From: DATJPW01 sp963752855 | GTDB taxonomy: Bacteria > Desulfobacterota > Desulfomonilia > Desulfomonilales > Desulfomonilaceae | Length of the DNA: 64,000 nt | Reading direction: 5' to 3' | NCBI GenBank assembly: GCA_963752855.1 | Contig: CAVVZX010000052.1 | Span: forward strand, 124,001 to 188,000 | In this document: in pieces, positions 17,897 to 27,866 of the stretch | Layout of the letters: every line of letters begins with the position of its first letter | Position numbering within the stretch: position 1 is the first letter of the stretch | Position numbers and translations under genes: made by a program | The notes under the pieces: generated by a model | Told to the model about the DNA's origin: nothing | What the model saw: only the letters and a program-made list of their open reading frames with translations | Databases searched by the model: none

Positions 17897-18336
17897 TCAC
17901 ATGAATTTTTTCATGGCTTTTTTGGCGGCCTCATCCACCAATTCGTTCTCTACATGTAGGTTGTGCCCTCGCACCCATTCCCATTCGATTTCATGACGAG
18001 CCGCCGCTCTGTCCAGACGTTGCCACAGATCCAAATTCTTGACCGGTTTCTTGCTGGAGGTCAGCCAGCCTCTTCTTTTCCAGTTATGTATCCACTCGGT
18101 TATTCCGAGGCGCAAGTACTGAGAATCCGTGGCAAGCCTGATCTTTCTTGGAGCTATCGAGTGATTCCAAGCGCCATGATCGCGGCCGTCATTTCCATAC
18201 GATTATTAGTTGTTCCGGGCGCGCCGCCGGAAAGGATTCTCTCATCTCCGTGGTTGCGAATGAGCGCGGCCCAGCCGCCGGGCCCGGGATTCCCGGAACA
18301 AGCCCCATCAGTGAATATTTCTACGACATCATTCAT
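17897..18336 (-). CDS. rnhA: Ribonuclease HI (one frameshift in the sequence)
   Basis: Endonuclease that degrades RNA in RNA-DNA hybrids. The first catalytic Asp is in EIFTDGACSGNPGPGGWA and Glu in NNRMEMTAAIMAL. The frame then changes near 18165 to give KIRLATDSQYLRLGITEW (third catalytic Asp), WIHNWKRRGW, and the C-terminal VRGHNLHVENELVDEAA (last His/Asp). The corrected protein is about 145-146 residues. This shift is one missing or two extra bases, unlike most others in the window. The gene starts 12 bases after the YjbQ-like gene ends, so they form an operon. Confidence 0.85.
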
Positions 18337-18347
18337 CAGATATTCTT

Positions 18348-18743
18348 TCAATCAGGTATGATCTTAACAAAAACCTGTCTGGTCCTAGGTCCGTCAAATT
18401 CACAAAAGAATATGCCCTGCCAGGTTCCGAGGACGGGCGAACCTCGTGAAATAATCACATGCGCTGAACTGCCCATCAAAGAAGCCTTTATGTGCGCGTC
18501 GGCATTCCCTTCCGTGTGCCTGTAATTCGCCTGATGCGGGACCAGACTTGAAAGCTTTGCGTTTATGTCCTGGACAACGGCCGGGTCCGCGGCCTCGTTG
18601 ATGGTTACGCCTGCCGTGGTATGAGGCACATAGACAATTGCTAATCCGTCTTTTGCTCCGCTTCTGCCAATAGCGTCTTGGACTTGCTTTGTTATGTCCA
18701 CAAATTCAATGCGAGAAGTCGTCTTTACTTTTATCGTTTCCAT
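18348..18743 (-). CDS. YjbQ/UPF0047 family protein
   Basis: A 131-residue protein of the YjbQ (UPF0047) family, reported in some members to have thiamine-phosphate synthase-like activity. Family marks are VYVPHTTAGVTINEAAD (about 36-52), YRHTEGNADAHIKASLMG (about 73-90, with the conserved His/Gly/Asn/His) and LGTWQGIFFCEFDGPR (about 104-119). The start at 18743 is set by AGGGGG six bases upstream. It precedes rnhA with the same orientation. The biological role is uncertain. Confidence 0.82.
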   Translation of the reverse strand: METIKVKTTSRIEFVDITKQVQDAIGRSGAKDGLAIVYVPHTTAGVTINEAADPAVVQDINAKLSSLVPHQANYRHTEGNADAHIKASLMGSSAHVIISRGSPVLGTWQGIFFCEFDGPRTRQVFVKIIPD

Positions 18744-18829
18744 GTGGTTCCCCCTAGGCGGATTCAAACTCTGTACTACGAAATCCGTGACGCGAAATCC
18801 TTCGTTGCCTTAAAGGCATGCCTCCAGGT

Positions 18830-18892
18830 TTGGTAGGACCGGCCTCCGCGCCGGTCGTCATGTTTGGCCGGCAAGGACGCCGGCCCTACCAA
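18830..18892. repeat. REP-like inverted repeat between ftsY and the YjbQ-like gene
   Basis: Two imperfectly complementary 25-base arms (GGTAGGACCGGCCTCCGCGC... and its GGTAGGGCCGGCGTCCTTGC... counterpart on the other strand) face each other. The GC-rich palindrome with GGTAGG ends is typical of bacterial REP elements and may also terminate ftsY transcription. Confidence 0.55.
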
Positions 18893-18913
18893 GTCTCATG
18901 ATGAACATCTTGG

Positions 18914-20028
18914 CTAATCAACGGTTGTGAAAAGAGCTTCCGCAAAATCGCGGGCTGAGAATTCGCGCAGGTCATCCATCTTTTCACCAATACCGACATA
19001 TCGGATGGGAATTTTGAGTTCATTGGAAATGCCTATAATGACTCCGCCTTTGGCTGTGCCGTCCAATTTGGTTAGAGCGATCCCGGTCACGGGGACGGCC
19101 TCATTAAACGTGGTCGCCTGGAATATGGCATTCTGGCCCATGGAAGCGTCAATAACGAGCAGGGTCTCGTGCGGAGCTTCGGGGATAATCTTGGCTACAG
19201 TCCGCCTCACTTTCTTAAGCTCTTCCATCAAAGGCACCCTGGTATGCAATCTCCCCGCGGTGTCCACCAAAACCAGGTCAATATTCTCTTTCATCGCCCT
19301 GTCCACAGCCTCGAACGCCACCGACGAGGGGTCGGCTTTCTCCTTCCCTTTAACTACCGCGCGCGCCGACTCTGTCTGCCCATATTTCTATCTGTTCCAC
19401 AGCGGCAGCCCTGAAAGTATCGGCTGCCGCCAGGAGCACACTCCTGCCCCGGCTTTTCTGCTGAGCCGCCAACTTGGCGATGGTCGTGGTTTTCCCGGAG
19501 CCATTTACTCCAATGACCATCACAACAAATGGTTTGACTCCGGCCACTATATTCAGCGGCTTTTCCACACCGGCGAGCATTCCCGTTATCAGAGACTTCA
19601 GATAGGCGACAACCACTTGCGGATCATCGAGTTCCCGACGCTTCATTCTTTCAGTAACGCTTTCAAGGAGCTCGAAAGTTGTTTTCACCCCGATGTCCGC
19701 CTTCACAAGTATCTCTTCCAATTGCCGCGGCTACGTCCTCATCCAGCCTTTTTCTCCCAATAAAGACCTGATTCAGGTTTTTCAAGAATGAGCTGCGCGT
19801 CTTCTTGAGACCTTTTTCAAGTCTTAATAAATCGGCGTTGTCCGCCTTATCTTGTTCCGTGTGCGGAGCGCCGGTCTCCGCTTCCCTTGACAGGGCGGTT
19901 TCCACGGCCGGAACCTCTTCCTTGTCGATTTCTTCCTTAACTGCTTCGCCCTTTTCTTCCGCTCCCGATGCGCCTCGTTTAAAAAGTCGCTTCAGAAATC
20001 CTCGGCTGTCGGTTCTGTCTTCACTCAT
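18914..20028 (-). CDS. ftsY: Signal recognition particle receptor FtsY (two +1 frameshifts in the sequence)
   Basis: GTPase that docks the SRP-ribosome complex at the inner membrane. An acidic/basic N-terminal region (about 1-65) is followed by the NG domain. Shifts of one extra base occur at about 19722 (before LEEILVKADIGV) and about 19348 (in a GCGCGCG run, after WADRVGAR). The GTPase motifs are GVNGSGKTTTIAKLA (G1), DTFRAAAVEQ, DTAGRLH (G3), and TKLDGTAKGG (G4). The ending is VGIGEKMDDLREF. The corrected length is about 370 residues. This is an essential gene, so the shifts argue for sequence error. Confidence 0.9.
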
Positions 20029-20077
20029 CTCTTTGAACCATTCGCTGTTTGGGATGATTACTTCTTACATCAATAAG

Positions 20078-20106
20078 AGTCTAACAGGGGTGGAAGATGC
20101 GGTCAA
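20078..20106 (-). promoter_or_regulatory. Predicted promoter of ftsY
   Basis: Minus-strand TTGACC (20106-20101), a 17-base spacer and TAGACT (20083-20078), about 50 bases before the ftsY start. Moderate match only. Confidence 0.4.
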
Positions 20107-20198
20107 AGAAAATTACTTAATGTAATTTCTAGAAAATTGGTTGATCTTTTTGAATATACTGTGATAAACTTTCATCAAGCTACCCAAGGAGGCTCGCT

Positions 20199-20420
20199 TT
20201 GGTCTGGAGATTTAGAAAATCAGCTTTCATCATTTCCGCTGAGCTACATCAAAAAATAGTTCAGTCTTGTGCGCAAGTCGAGCAGATCCCCAGTGAGATT
20301 CTCGGACTGAGAAAAATTCGATCCTCGCATGCAGGAAGAAGTAAGAAAAAACAATTCGGCGGCTCACACGCGCCGGCAGTCGATTCCACTCATAAAATTG
20401 CAGCGGTTGCAGGTGGTTGA
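20199..20420 (+). CDS. Possible small basic protein, unsupported by homology
   Basis: A 73-codon frame beginning with TTG six bases after a perfect AAGGAGG ribosome site. The product is basic (RKIRSSHAGRSKKKQFGG) and has no recognisable domain. The site is strong, but a TTG start and lack of family resemblance leave it doubtful. It could be the disrupted start of something else upstream of the amidase. Confidence 0.3.
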   Translation: MVWRFRKSAFIISAELHQKIVQSCAQVEQIPSEILGLRKIRSSHAGRSKKKQFGGSHAPAVDSTHKIAAVAGG

Positions 20421-20480
20421 ATACGCTTTTTCGGGTATTGATTCGCCATGTGGTTCCAGCGGAATTCCTGGACAACAGAA

Positions 20481-21806
20481 ATGCCATCCCTCTCACGAGT
20501 TTTCCTCTTATTGGCCCTCGCTCTAATTGCCTGCGGTTTCCTTCAGGCATGGCCTTGTGTAGCAGCGGAAGGGAGGGAGACGCATTCTTTCAGAGAAGCT
20601 GGTAGACCGGCAGGGGTTTATCGTTCTGCTGAAGCGCACAATGCTTCTACAAACCAAAACGACGTCATTGAAAAGCTCTCCCCTTCTCATAATTGTACAG
20701 GCAATCCCTTTTTCATGGGGCCCAAATACGCCCTTATCGAGAACGCGCGTCCGGAAAAAGACGCATCGCCGTGGGCCCAGCCAAGCACTTCCGGACATCC
20801 GACCCCTATCGTGGGGCAAAGATTCAATGAGATCAAAAACGTTGCTAAACCGATAGTGACCCATCGCTCCCCTGAAGCGCGCCAGACTTCGCAAGACAAC
20901 AACGAAGCCACTCAAAAGCTCTCGCCCTCTCAAAATTGCACGGGCAATCCCTTTTACGCCATATCCAAGACTATTTCAAAGCCGCCGAACGATCCGGTAC
21001 GGAGCGCCGCTATCCCGCCGCCTCAAACTACTAACGGCAGCCTTTCACCTCAACAGCCATCCCACGGTCCGGGCAAGGGATTTGTGATCGTCTTGGATCC
21101 GGGGCACGGAGGGAAAGATCCGGGAGCGGTATCTCAGGACGGGCTCATCAAAGAGAAAGATTTGACTCTGGATATAGCAATAAAGCTCAAGGCTAAGATT
21201 GAGAAGGCCCTGCCCGACAGCACTGTAGCCCTGACCAGGAACAAGGACATGTTCTTGACGCTTGAAGACCGCACCTTCGTCGCGAACTCCATGAAAGCCG
21301 ATCTTTTCCTATCGATCCACTGCAATTCCGATGCAGACCCGGACGCCGAAGGCATGGAGACCTACTTCCTCAGCAAGTCGGATTCGAAGAAAGCCATGCT
21401 GGCGGCAGTCCGCGAAAATGAGACGCCTTTAGCTGAAATGACTGATTTCGAAAACGCTCTGATTGACCACATGGCGACTTCTAAAACGACGGAGTCCGTC
21501 AAACTGGCGACCACAGTTCATGACCAAGTGATGCGGAAATTAGGTCGAACAGCCGGCATTGGTCGGGACAGAGGCGTCAAAGCAGCGCCTCTATATGTTT
21601 TGCTAGGCGCCAAGATGCCTGCAATAATGGTGGAGTGCGGGTTCATAAGCAATACTTCCGACAAGAACAAGCTCACAAGCCCTGAATTCCGTGATTCCAT
21701 TGCAAATGGGCTGGCAGACGGCCTAATTACTTATCTGCAACCGACCCAAGAGGGAGTGAGAGGCACATTCGCGACGAATATACTGCGACGATTGCGAGGT
21801 ATGTGA
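20481..21806 (+). CDS. N-acetylmuramoyl-L-alanine amidase (Amidase_3) with repeated N-terminal region
   Basis: Secreted zinc amidase that cleaves the stem peptide from peptidoglycan during cell separation. A signal peptide (SRVFLLLALALIACGFLQAW, about 4-23) is followed by a low-complexity region (about 30-205) with two copies of a KLSPS-x-NCTGNPF motif about 80 residues apart. The catalytic domain (about 210-430) shows VIVLDPGHGGKDPGA (zinc His), LSIHCNSD (second His), and VECGFISNTSDKNKL (catalytic Glu). The start at 20481 is chosen because it begins the signal peptide. No AMIN domain is recognised. It stands upstream of glnD. Confidence 0.85.
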   Translation: MPSLSRVFLLLALALIACGFLQAWPCVAAEGRETHSFREAGRPAGVYRSAEAHNASTNQNDVIEKLSPSHNCTGNPFFMGPKYALIENARPEKDASPWAQPSTSGHPTPIVGQRFNEIKNVAKPIVTHRSPEARQTSQDNNEATQKLSPSQNCTGNPFYAISKTISKPPNDPVRSAAIPPPQTTNGSLSPQQPSHGPGKGFVIVLDPGHGGKDPGAVSQDGLIKEKDLTLDIAIKLKAKIEKALPDSTVALTRNKDMFLTLEDRTFVANSMKADLFLSIHCNSDADPDAEGMETYFLSKSDSKKAMLAAVRENETPLAEMTDFENALIDHMATSKTTESVKLATTVHDQVMRKLGRTAGIGRDRGVKAAPLYVLLGAKMPAIMVECGFISNTSDKNKLTSPEFRDSIANGLADGLITYLQPTQEGVRGTFATNILRRLRGM

Positions 21807-21939
21807 TGCCGGAGCGACTCCTTGCCTGCCTGAGAGCGAAAAACCGTATGAGCTGATCATCGTTTAATGTGTTATTCTGAACTTCCCGGACCGGGGGCTT
21901 CCGTGGATTTCCATTAGTAAATATCGAGAACCGGCATCT

Positions 21940-24615
21940 ATGAGATTTATATTCGCCAACCATGATCGCTCTGCTCAGGTAACAAGAATCAAAGACGTCA
22001 TAACCGAATATCGTAATCAAGGGGTGTCGGATCCGTCGAACTTCCAAATGCATCCGGTTTACGACGATGTTCTGAACCAGCTCGCGGATCATTTCCTGGG
22101 AAACTGGAAGGATCAAATGGCTCTGTTGGCGCTCGGAGGCTACGGCCGTCAAGAAATGAGCCCCTATTCAGACATAGACCTCCTTTTCCTGCGACCTGAG
22201 AACGCTCCCGAGGGAGTGTACCGCGGCATCAGGAGCATGCTCTATCTACTATGGGATGCCCGCGTAGAACTGGGGCACTCTGTCCGAACCGTGAAGGAAT
22301 GCCGGCAAGAAGCAGTCAAGGACCTGGCGGTTCTTACCTCGCTGCTGGACACTCGTCTCATTTGGGGTAATGAGAATATTTACCGTGAACTGGTAATTCA
22401 ACGGGGACCGCTGGTGCAGGCTATCGACCCGCTGGATTTATATCTTCGAGTGGAAGCCGAAATCCGGAAATCCTCGGACAAGTTCGGCCACACTATATAT
22501 CTTCTTGAACCCCATTTAAAGGAAGGCCCCGGCTCGTTACGATACATTCAATTAATCGGATGGCTCATCCGACTAATATTCGGGATATCCCGTTTAGACG
22601 ATTTACCGTTAGCCGGAATCAGCCGCCCGACTACGGTGCTTGAAGTCAAGAAGGCCCGGGACTTTTTGGCGGAGGTACGCACCAGGCTTCATTTTATGGC
22701 CGCGCGGCGTGACGATCGCCTGAAATTCGATAGTCAGTCCGTACTCGCTGAACAGATGGAATTTAAGGAAACCACAGGGCAACGTGGAGTCGAAGCCTTT
22801 ATGCGTGAATATTATCGTCACGCGGCAACCCTCGATTTTTTTGGTCGCAGAGTGCTTGCCAGAGCGCGGCTATTTCTGAGGCCGAAGGTCGCGACCGCAT
22901 CTGAAGAGAAAAGACTGAAACTCAACGACGCATTCTATGTTGGGGCCGGCGGAATCAACCATCACGATCCCGATAATTTCGGGACTGATTGGAAAGAAAT
23001 GCTCTGCGCGTTCCACAAGATTGCAGAGACTGGATGCGACCTGGACATACGTTTGGTCGATATGGTTCGGAATCGACTCGATTCCAGGCAAGGCAATCCG
23101 CTGGACGAACCGGCTGCGAATGAACTTTTTCTCGATATCTTTCGATTCAAAGGCTCAGTGTCAAGAGCGTTGAACTCCATGATGAAGACCGGAATCCTCG
23201 AGCGATGCATTGTCGAATTTTCCGGAGTGCGGTTTTTGCCTCGCCACGATCTTTATCACCAGTACACTGTTGACCTTCATACTATGAGAGTTTTGGATCA
23301 TATCGATGCCATAGCCCGTCCTGACAACAATCGCGAAGACACACTTTTGCAGACTATCTTTTCCTCTTTGGAAAATTCCGAAGTACTTTATCTTGCGGGC
23401 CTTTTTCACGATATCGGAAAGGGGCAGGGACCCGGTCACGAAATAAGAGGAGAAATGGTGGCAAGAGGTGTTCTGAACAAATTAGGACTGCCGCCTGAAC
23501 ACGTGGACGAGGTGTGTTTCTTGATCCGCAATCATCTGGCCATGAATCATCTCGCATTCAAGAAAGATCTCCACGATGTGGCTTTGGTGGGCCGATTTGC
23601 AGAAACAGTTATGTCCAAGCGGCGTTTGGACATGCTCTTGTTACTTACCTGCGCTGATTTGAGAGGCGTAGGACCGACTGCCTTCAATTCATGGAGGCAC
23701 CTGTTGCTGGAAGAACTTTACTACAGGACTCTGGATGTGATCCAAGGCGAAGGATTGGAGGGGGAAGATCTAAACGCCTGGATAAGAGAAATTAAGGCTA
23801 CCATATGGGAACTTGTGCCTGTCGAGCACAGGGGGCAACAACTTCAGCAGTACCTCTCTTCTTCCCAATCACGTTATTTCCTGGATTTTTATCCGGAAGT
23901 GATCGCCGAACACTTCATGGATATACGGACTCATTTGTTGCGCAAAGGCCAAGAGTCTCTCGGGCCGAGCGACGTCATAGCAAGAAAAACAGATCACCGC
24001 GGCCCCGGATATAGTTCCATCACCCTTATCACACGTGACAGATCCGGACTGTTTTTCAGAATCGCAGGCACTCTGTCCGCGAATCGGATCAATATCTTGA
24101 GCGCGTGGAGCCATTCCATAGGCGATCTTGCGGTAGGGACTTTTCACGTGAATGACATTCCGGAAGGTCCGCTGGATGATCCGGTGCGTTGGGAAAGATT
24201 TCGGGCCGATTTTGAAAAAGTCTTACGCGAAGAAGCCGACGTGGATCAACTGGTTGCCGCAAGACGGGCTTCACGAGGACCTTTTCAAAGCACGCTGCTG
24301 CCTCACCTCCCTGTCAAGATTGAGATAGACAACGCGGCCTCTGATAGAGCAACTATTGTAGAGGTTTACGCTAATGATAGGCCGGGTCTACTCTATGACA
24401 TTTCTCATAAACTTACAGCCTTGGAGCTGGATATAGTTTTGACAAAGATCACTACTGAAGTGGATCAGGCGGCTGACATTTTTTATGTCCAAGATAAACA
24501 GGGGAACAAGATCATCGATTTCAATCGGCTTGATGAAATAAAAACCGCTCTCCACGATCACCTCGTTGCAATGGAAGAAGAACATTTTTCGGTCCGAAAA
24601 GAGGCCGTCCTCTAA
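21940..24615 (+). CDS. glnD: Protein-PII uridylyltransferase / uridylyl-removing enzyme
   Basis: Bifunctional sensor of glutamine that uridylylates and deuridylylates PII. It is 891 residues. The nucleotidyltransferase motif is LALGGYGRQEMSPYSDIDLL (about 65-84; GG-x-GR...D-I-D). The HD hydrolase domain has the metal motif LFHDIGKGQGPGHE (about 486-499). Two C-terminal ACT domains follow (SSITLITRDRSGLFFRI about 696-712; TIVEVYANDRPGLLYDISH about 806-824), which bind glutamine. No PII gene (glnB) or glutamine synthetase lies in the window. xerD follows with overlapping or near-adjacent start. Confidence 0.93.
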   Translation: MRFIFANHDRSAQVTRIKDVITEYRNQGVSDPSNFQMHPVYDDVLNQLADHFLGNWKDQMALLALGGYGRQEMSPYSDIDLLFLRPENAPEGVYRGIRSMLYLLWDARVELGHSVRTVKECRQEAVKDLAVLTSLLDTRLIWGNENIYRELVIQRGPLVQAIDPLDLYLRVEAEIRKSSDKFGHTIYLLEPHLKEGPGSLRYIQLIGWLIRLIFGISRLDDLPLAGISRPTTVLEVKKARDFLAEVRTRLHFMAARRDDRLKFDSQSVLAEQMEFKETTGQRGVEAFMREYYRHAATLDFFGRRVLARARLFLRPKVATASEEKRLKLNDAFYVGAGGINHHDPDNFGTDWKEMLCAFHKIAETGCDLDIRLVDMVRNRLDSRQGNPLDEPAANELFLDIFRFKGSVSRALNSMMKTGILERCIVEFSGVRFLPRHDLYHQYTVDLHTMRVLDHIDAIARPDNNREDTLLQTIFSSLENSEVLYLAGLFHDIGKGQGPGHEIRGEMVARGVLNKLGLPPEHVDEVCFLIRNHLAMNHLAFKKDLHDVALVGRFAETVMSKRRLDMLLLLTCADLRGVGPTAFNSWRHLLLEELYYRTLDVIQGEGLEGEDLNAWIREIKATIWELVPVEHRGQQLQQYLSSSQSRYFLDFYPEVIAEHFMDIRTHLLRKGQESLGPSDVIARKTDHRGPGYSSITLITRDRSGLFFRIAGTLSANRINILSAWSHSIGDLAVGTFHVNDIPEGPLDDPVRWERFRADFEKVLREEADVDQLVAARRASRGPFQSTLLPHLPVKIEIDNAASDRATIVEVYANDRPGLLYDISHKLTALELDIVLTKITTEVDQAADIFYVQDKQGNKIIDFNRLDEIKTALHDHLVAMEEEHFSVRKEAVL

Positions 24616-24637
24616 AATTTCAAAGGGCAAGTTACTC

Positions 24638-25573
24638 TTGAAAAGAGCTGAGACCGCTAATGTAAGCAACCCGGGATCGTCCGAAATTGACCTGGCTGTC
24701 TCAGGCTTTTTGGATCATTTGATTGTTCACGAGGGACTCGCTTTTTTGACCGTGCAGGCATACTCGGCCGACATGAAGGGTTTAACCGGCTTCCTGCATG
24801 ACAGGAACATTAGGAATACAAGAGAGATCCAACGAGAAGACATTCTCGTCTTTTTGGGAATGCTGGATAGACAAGGCCTGAGCCCCAGGACAAGGGCCAG
24901 GAAACTATCTTGCATCAAAGGTTTTTTCCGGTTCCTGACCGAATCCGGTCAAATCGTAGAGAATCCGTCGGAACGGCTCGAGGCGCCAAGGTTACCCCGA
25001 AGAATTCCACATCACTTAGAATCTGAAGAGGTTGACCGTCTACTTGCAGCAGCTAAAACTGATTCCCTCGAAGGGAAACGTGATTACGCTATGTTGGAGC
25101 TGGTCTACGCTACAGGCCTCCGAGTTTCGGAAATTGTGGGACTGGAACTCTCTCGGATAGATCTCGAGGTAGGATGTGTAACGGTTATGGGTAAAGGGTC
25201 TCGTGAGCGCGTTGTGCCTATGGGGATTCCTGCCTCCGCGGCCCTCGCGCGCTACTTGGAAACTGCTCGGCCCAGCCTGGCTCGTTTCAAGCGCTCGGAA
25301 TCTCTCTTTTTGACAAGACGCGGCAAGGCCATGACGCGCCAAGCATTTTGGAAAATAGTCAAAAAGACCGCATTGGCCGCGGGGATTAACAAAGAGATCT
25401 CGCCGCACACATTACGGCATTCCTTCGCGACTCACCTTGTTCAGAATGACGCGGACCTGAGATCGGTGCAACTCATGCTGGGGCATTCGGACATCGCTAC
25501 GACGGAGATTTACACTCACATAGCGCAGCATCGGCTGAAACAGGTCCACAGCTCGTTTCACCCGCGTGCATAG
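24638..25573 (+). CDS. xerD: Site-specific tyrosine recombinase XerD
   Basis: Tyrosine recombinase that resolves chromosome dimers at dif together with XerC. The N-terminal SAM-like core-binding domain is about 20-105 and the catalytic domain about 120-300. The catalytic residues are recognisable: Arg in YATGLRVSEIVGL, Lys in MGKGSRERVVP, His/Arg in SPHTLRHSFATHL, His in LGHSDIATTEIYTH with the nucleophile Tyr in the same segment. The TTG start at 24638 gives 311 residues, near the usual 298. An ATG at 24566 overlapping glnD is possible but would add an atypical extension. XerC versus XerD cannot be settled from sequence alone, but XerD-type is favoured. Confidence 0.85.
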   Translation: MKRAETANVSNPGSSEIDLAVSGFLDHLIVHEGLAFLTVQAYSADMKGLTGFLHDRNIRNTREIQREDILVFLGMLDRQGLSPRTRARKLSCIKGFFRFLTESGQIVENPSERLEAPRLPRRIPHHLESEEVDRLLAAAKTDSLEGKRDYAMLELVYATGLRVSEIVGLELSRIDLEVGCVTVMGKGSRERVVPMGIPASAALARYLETARPSLARFKRSESLFLTRRGKAMTRQAFWKIVKKTALAAGINKEISPHTLRHSFATHLVQNDADLRSVQLMLGHSDIATTEIYTHIAQHRLKQVHSSFHPRA

Positions 25574-25718
25574 CCGCTCGCTTATTCGTTATAATGGCAA
25601 TACCCAACAAATCAGGATATATTCTCCATATATCGTCTATAGGTCGTGACATTTAGCCGGGTCCGGCCTTGTGATATCTAATTTTGGCTACTATTTGCCG
25701 TCAGTTATGGAGTCCAAA

Positions 25719-26534
25719 ATGGGAAATGAAGCCTCTCAGTCTTTGACCGAACGGGAATTGGGGACTTTAAAGGAGTTTGTGGAAAACACGCTCCGAAAAA
25801 GCGGAATGCTGCTGATGGAGATCTTCGGCAAAGGTGATAGAAAGCTTAGGTTTGACGAACGGCTGGTGACAGAAGCCGACAATGCCGCCTGGGAACTTAT
25901 TTCGTCTAAGATCAAGGGTAGTTTTGAGGACCACGGCTTCCTCCGGGAACTTGACGCAGATCAGATCGGTAGAGAAGATTGCCCAAGATTCTTGTGGATC
26001 ATCGACACGCTGGATGGGGCCGCGTCATTTCAGGCAGGTATGCCGGTTTGGGGAATAAGCGCAGCGCTCTTTGAGAAGTTCTGGCCGGTTCTTGGCTTCC
26101 TGTATTTGCCCGTGACCGGCGAGCTATATTCTGCTTACGCGGCCAGACAGGCCCTGCTGAATGATAAGCCCATAACGGTCAGAGATGAATATAACATCGA
26201 CAATGAAAGCTTGGCCCTGGTCTACTCGCGGTTCCATCAGGATTTCAGTAGCACTTTCCCCGGTAAAATTCGTAACTTCGGCTCTTCGGCGGGACATATG
26301 GCTTATGTAGCGCGAGGGGCCGCAGACGTTTGTTTCATGAAGAAGGTTAACGTGCAGGATCTCGCCGCCGGTAGCATTATTTTGGAAGCAGCGGGTGGAG
26401 AAATAACCTATTTCGATGGTCGGCCGTTCCATGTGGGTGAATACTTGGATGGAAAACAGGTCGAAGGTCCGCTGATCGCTTCGCCTAAAGGCTCATGGGA
26501 ATCCTTTATCAAATATTTCAGCCGAGTTTCGTAG
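25719..26534 (+). CDS. Inositol monophosphatase family phosphatase
   Basis: A 271-residue metal-dependent phosphatase of the IMPase/CysQ/FBPase superfamily. The metal-binding motif is IIDTLDGAASF (about 95-105; canonical form is DPLDGT-x-NF) with the upstream RLVTEADNAAWE (first Glu). The second motif VQDLAAGSIILEAAGG (about 209-224) matches W-D-x-A-A-G, with Gln replacing Trp. These substitutions make substrate prediction unsafe. The start at 25719 has GGAG six bases upstream; two in-frame upstream starts (25671 GTG, 25707 ATG) lack one. An ISAzo13 element lies immediately downstream. Confidence 0.75.
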   Translation: MGNEASQSLTERELGTLKEFVENTLRKSGMLLMEIFGKGDRKLRFDERLVTEADNAAWELISSKIKGSFEDHGFLRELDADQIGREDCPRFLWIIDTLDGAASFQAGMPVWGISAALFEKFWPVLGFLYLPVTGELYSAYAARQALLNDKPITVRDEYNIDNESLALVYSRFHQDFSSTFPGKIRNFGSSAGHMAYVARGAADVCFMKKVNVQDLAAGSIILEAAGGEITYFDGRPFHVGEYLDGKQVEGPLIASPKGSWESFIKYFSRVS

Positions 26535-26563
26535 TCAGGCAGCGGCTTGAACAACCTAAATCA

Positions 26564-27797
26564 ATGGCAGAGTATTGGAATATAGACGGGGGCATGATTG
26601 ATGTCGACACGGTTAGACAGCTTTTCGACATACTTCATCCTGTGCTGAACGAGCGGGATAGACGACTGGTCGTGGCGGCGGGGGCCATGGCCATAGGATA
26701 TGGGGGAGTATCGGAAATTTCTCGTGCAACCTCAGTATGCCGTGAGACCATTGCCAACGGTGTGAAGGAGTTGAGGGAGCCACGGGTACTCCAGAAGGCC
26801 GCGTTCGGAGGAAGGGAGGAGGCCGTAAGAAAACCGTTCTTTGGGACCCCACTCTCAGGTCGGACCTGGAAACGCTCATAGACCCAGTTACTCGAGGTGA
26901 TCCGGAATCCCCGTTGAGGTGGACGTGCAAGAGTGTGCGAAAGCTGGCGTCCGAGCTCAGAGCGATGGGCCACAGAACGAGCCATCGCATGGTAGCGGAA
27001 CTTCTGCACGAAATGCACTACAGCCTTCAGGCAAACCGCAAGACTATTGAAGGCAGCAAGCACCCAGATCGCAATGCGCAGTTTGAGCATATCAGTGACA
27101 AGGTTCAAGAATATCTGTCAAGTCACCAGCCCGCCATATCAGTGGACACGAAGAAGAAGGAGTTGGTGGGCAATTTCAAGAATGGCGGTCGGGAACTTCG
27201 TCCCCAAGGTGATCCCTAGGTAAGTACTTGTTCACGACTTCATTATACGCGAACTTGGAAAGTAGCTCCTTACGGGGTCTACGACATGGGGGAAAATTAG
27301 GGATGGGTGAGCGTTGGGACCGATCACGACACCGCTGCTTTCGCTGTCGAAACAATACGGAGATGGTGGTATTCTATGGGTCAGAAGACCTATCCCAATG
27401 CCAAGAGGCTCCTTATCACCGCCGACTCTGGCGGTAGCGATGGGCCAGGGTGCGACTCTGGAAATTGGAGCTGCAAAGCCTCGCAAACGACACAGGGATG
27501 GGAATTTCAGTCTGTCATTTTCCGCCGGGAACCAGCAAATGGAACAAGATTGAGCATCGACTGTTTTCATTCATAACCCAAAACTGGCGCGGAAAACCGC
27601 TCATAAGCCACGAAGTCATTATCAACTTGATAGCTTCAACCCGCACCAAGACCGGCCTCACGGTCCGTTGCGAACTGGACAACGCCTCATATCCCAAGGG
27701 GATCAAAGTATCGGATAAAGAGCTAGCCCAAATCAATATTGCGAGGAACGATTTCCACGGAGAGTGGAACTACACCATCCGGCCGAGAAGCCCGTAA
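26564..27797 (+). mobile_element. Decayed ISAzo13-family transposase gene
   Basis: Fragments of a single ISAzo13-type transposase appear in order: a helix-turn-helix start (MIDVDTVRQLF..., RATSVCRETIANGVKELREP), then DPTLRSDLETLIDPVTRGDP and RWTCKSVRKLASEL, then SVDTKKKELVGNFKNGGRE, HDFIIRELGKVAPYGVYDMG, GWVSVGTDHDTAAFA, RLLITADSGGS and finally CHFPPGTSKWNKIEHRLFSF to HGEWNYTIRP. The frame changes at least three times, and there are in-frame stops, including a TAG in the GEN*GWVS segment. Unlike other shifted genes here, stops plus shifts point to true decay. It starts about 30 bases after the phosphatase gene. Confidence 0.85.
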
Positions 27798-27866
27798 CGT
27801 GTAATGGTTATTTCGTGACGAATGCTAACGCCTGAGTTACGCGGAGGAGAGTGTCCATGCTCTACA

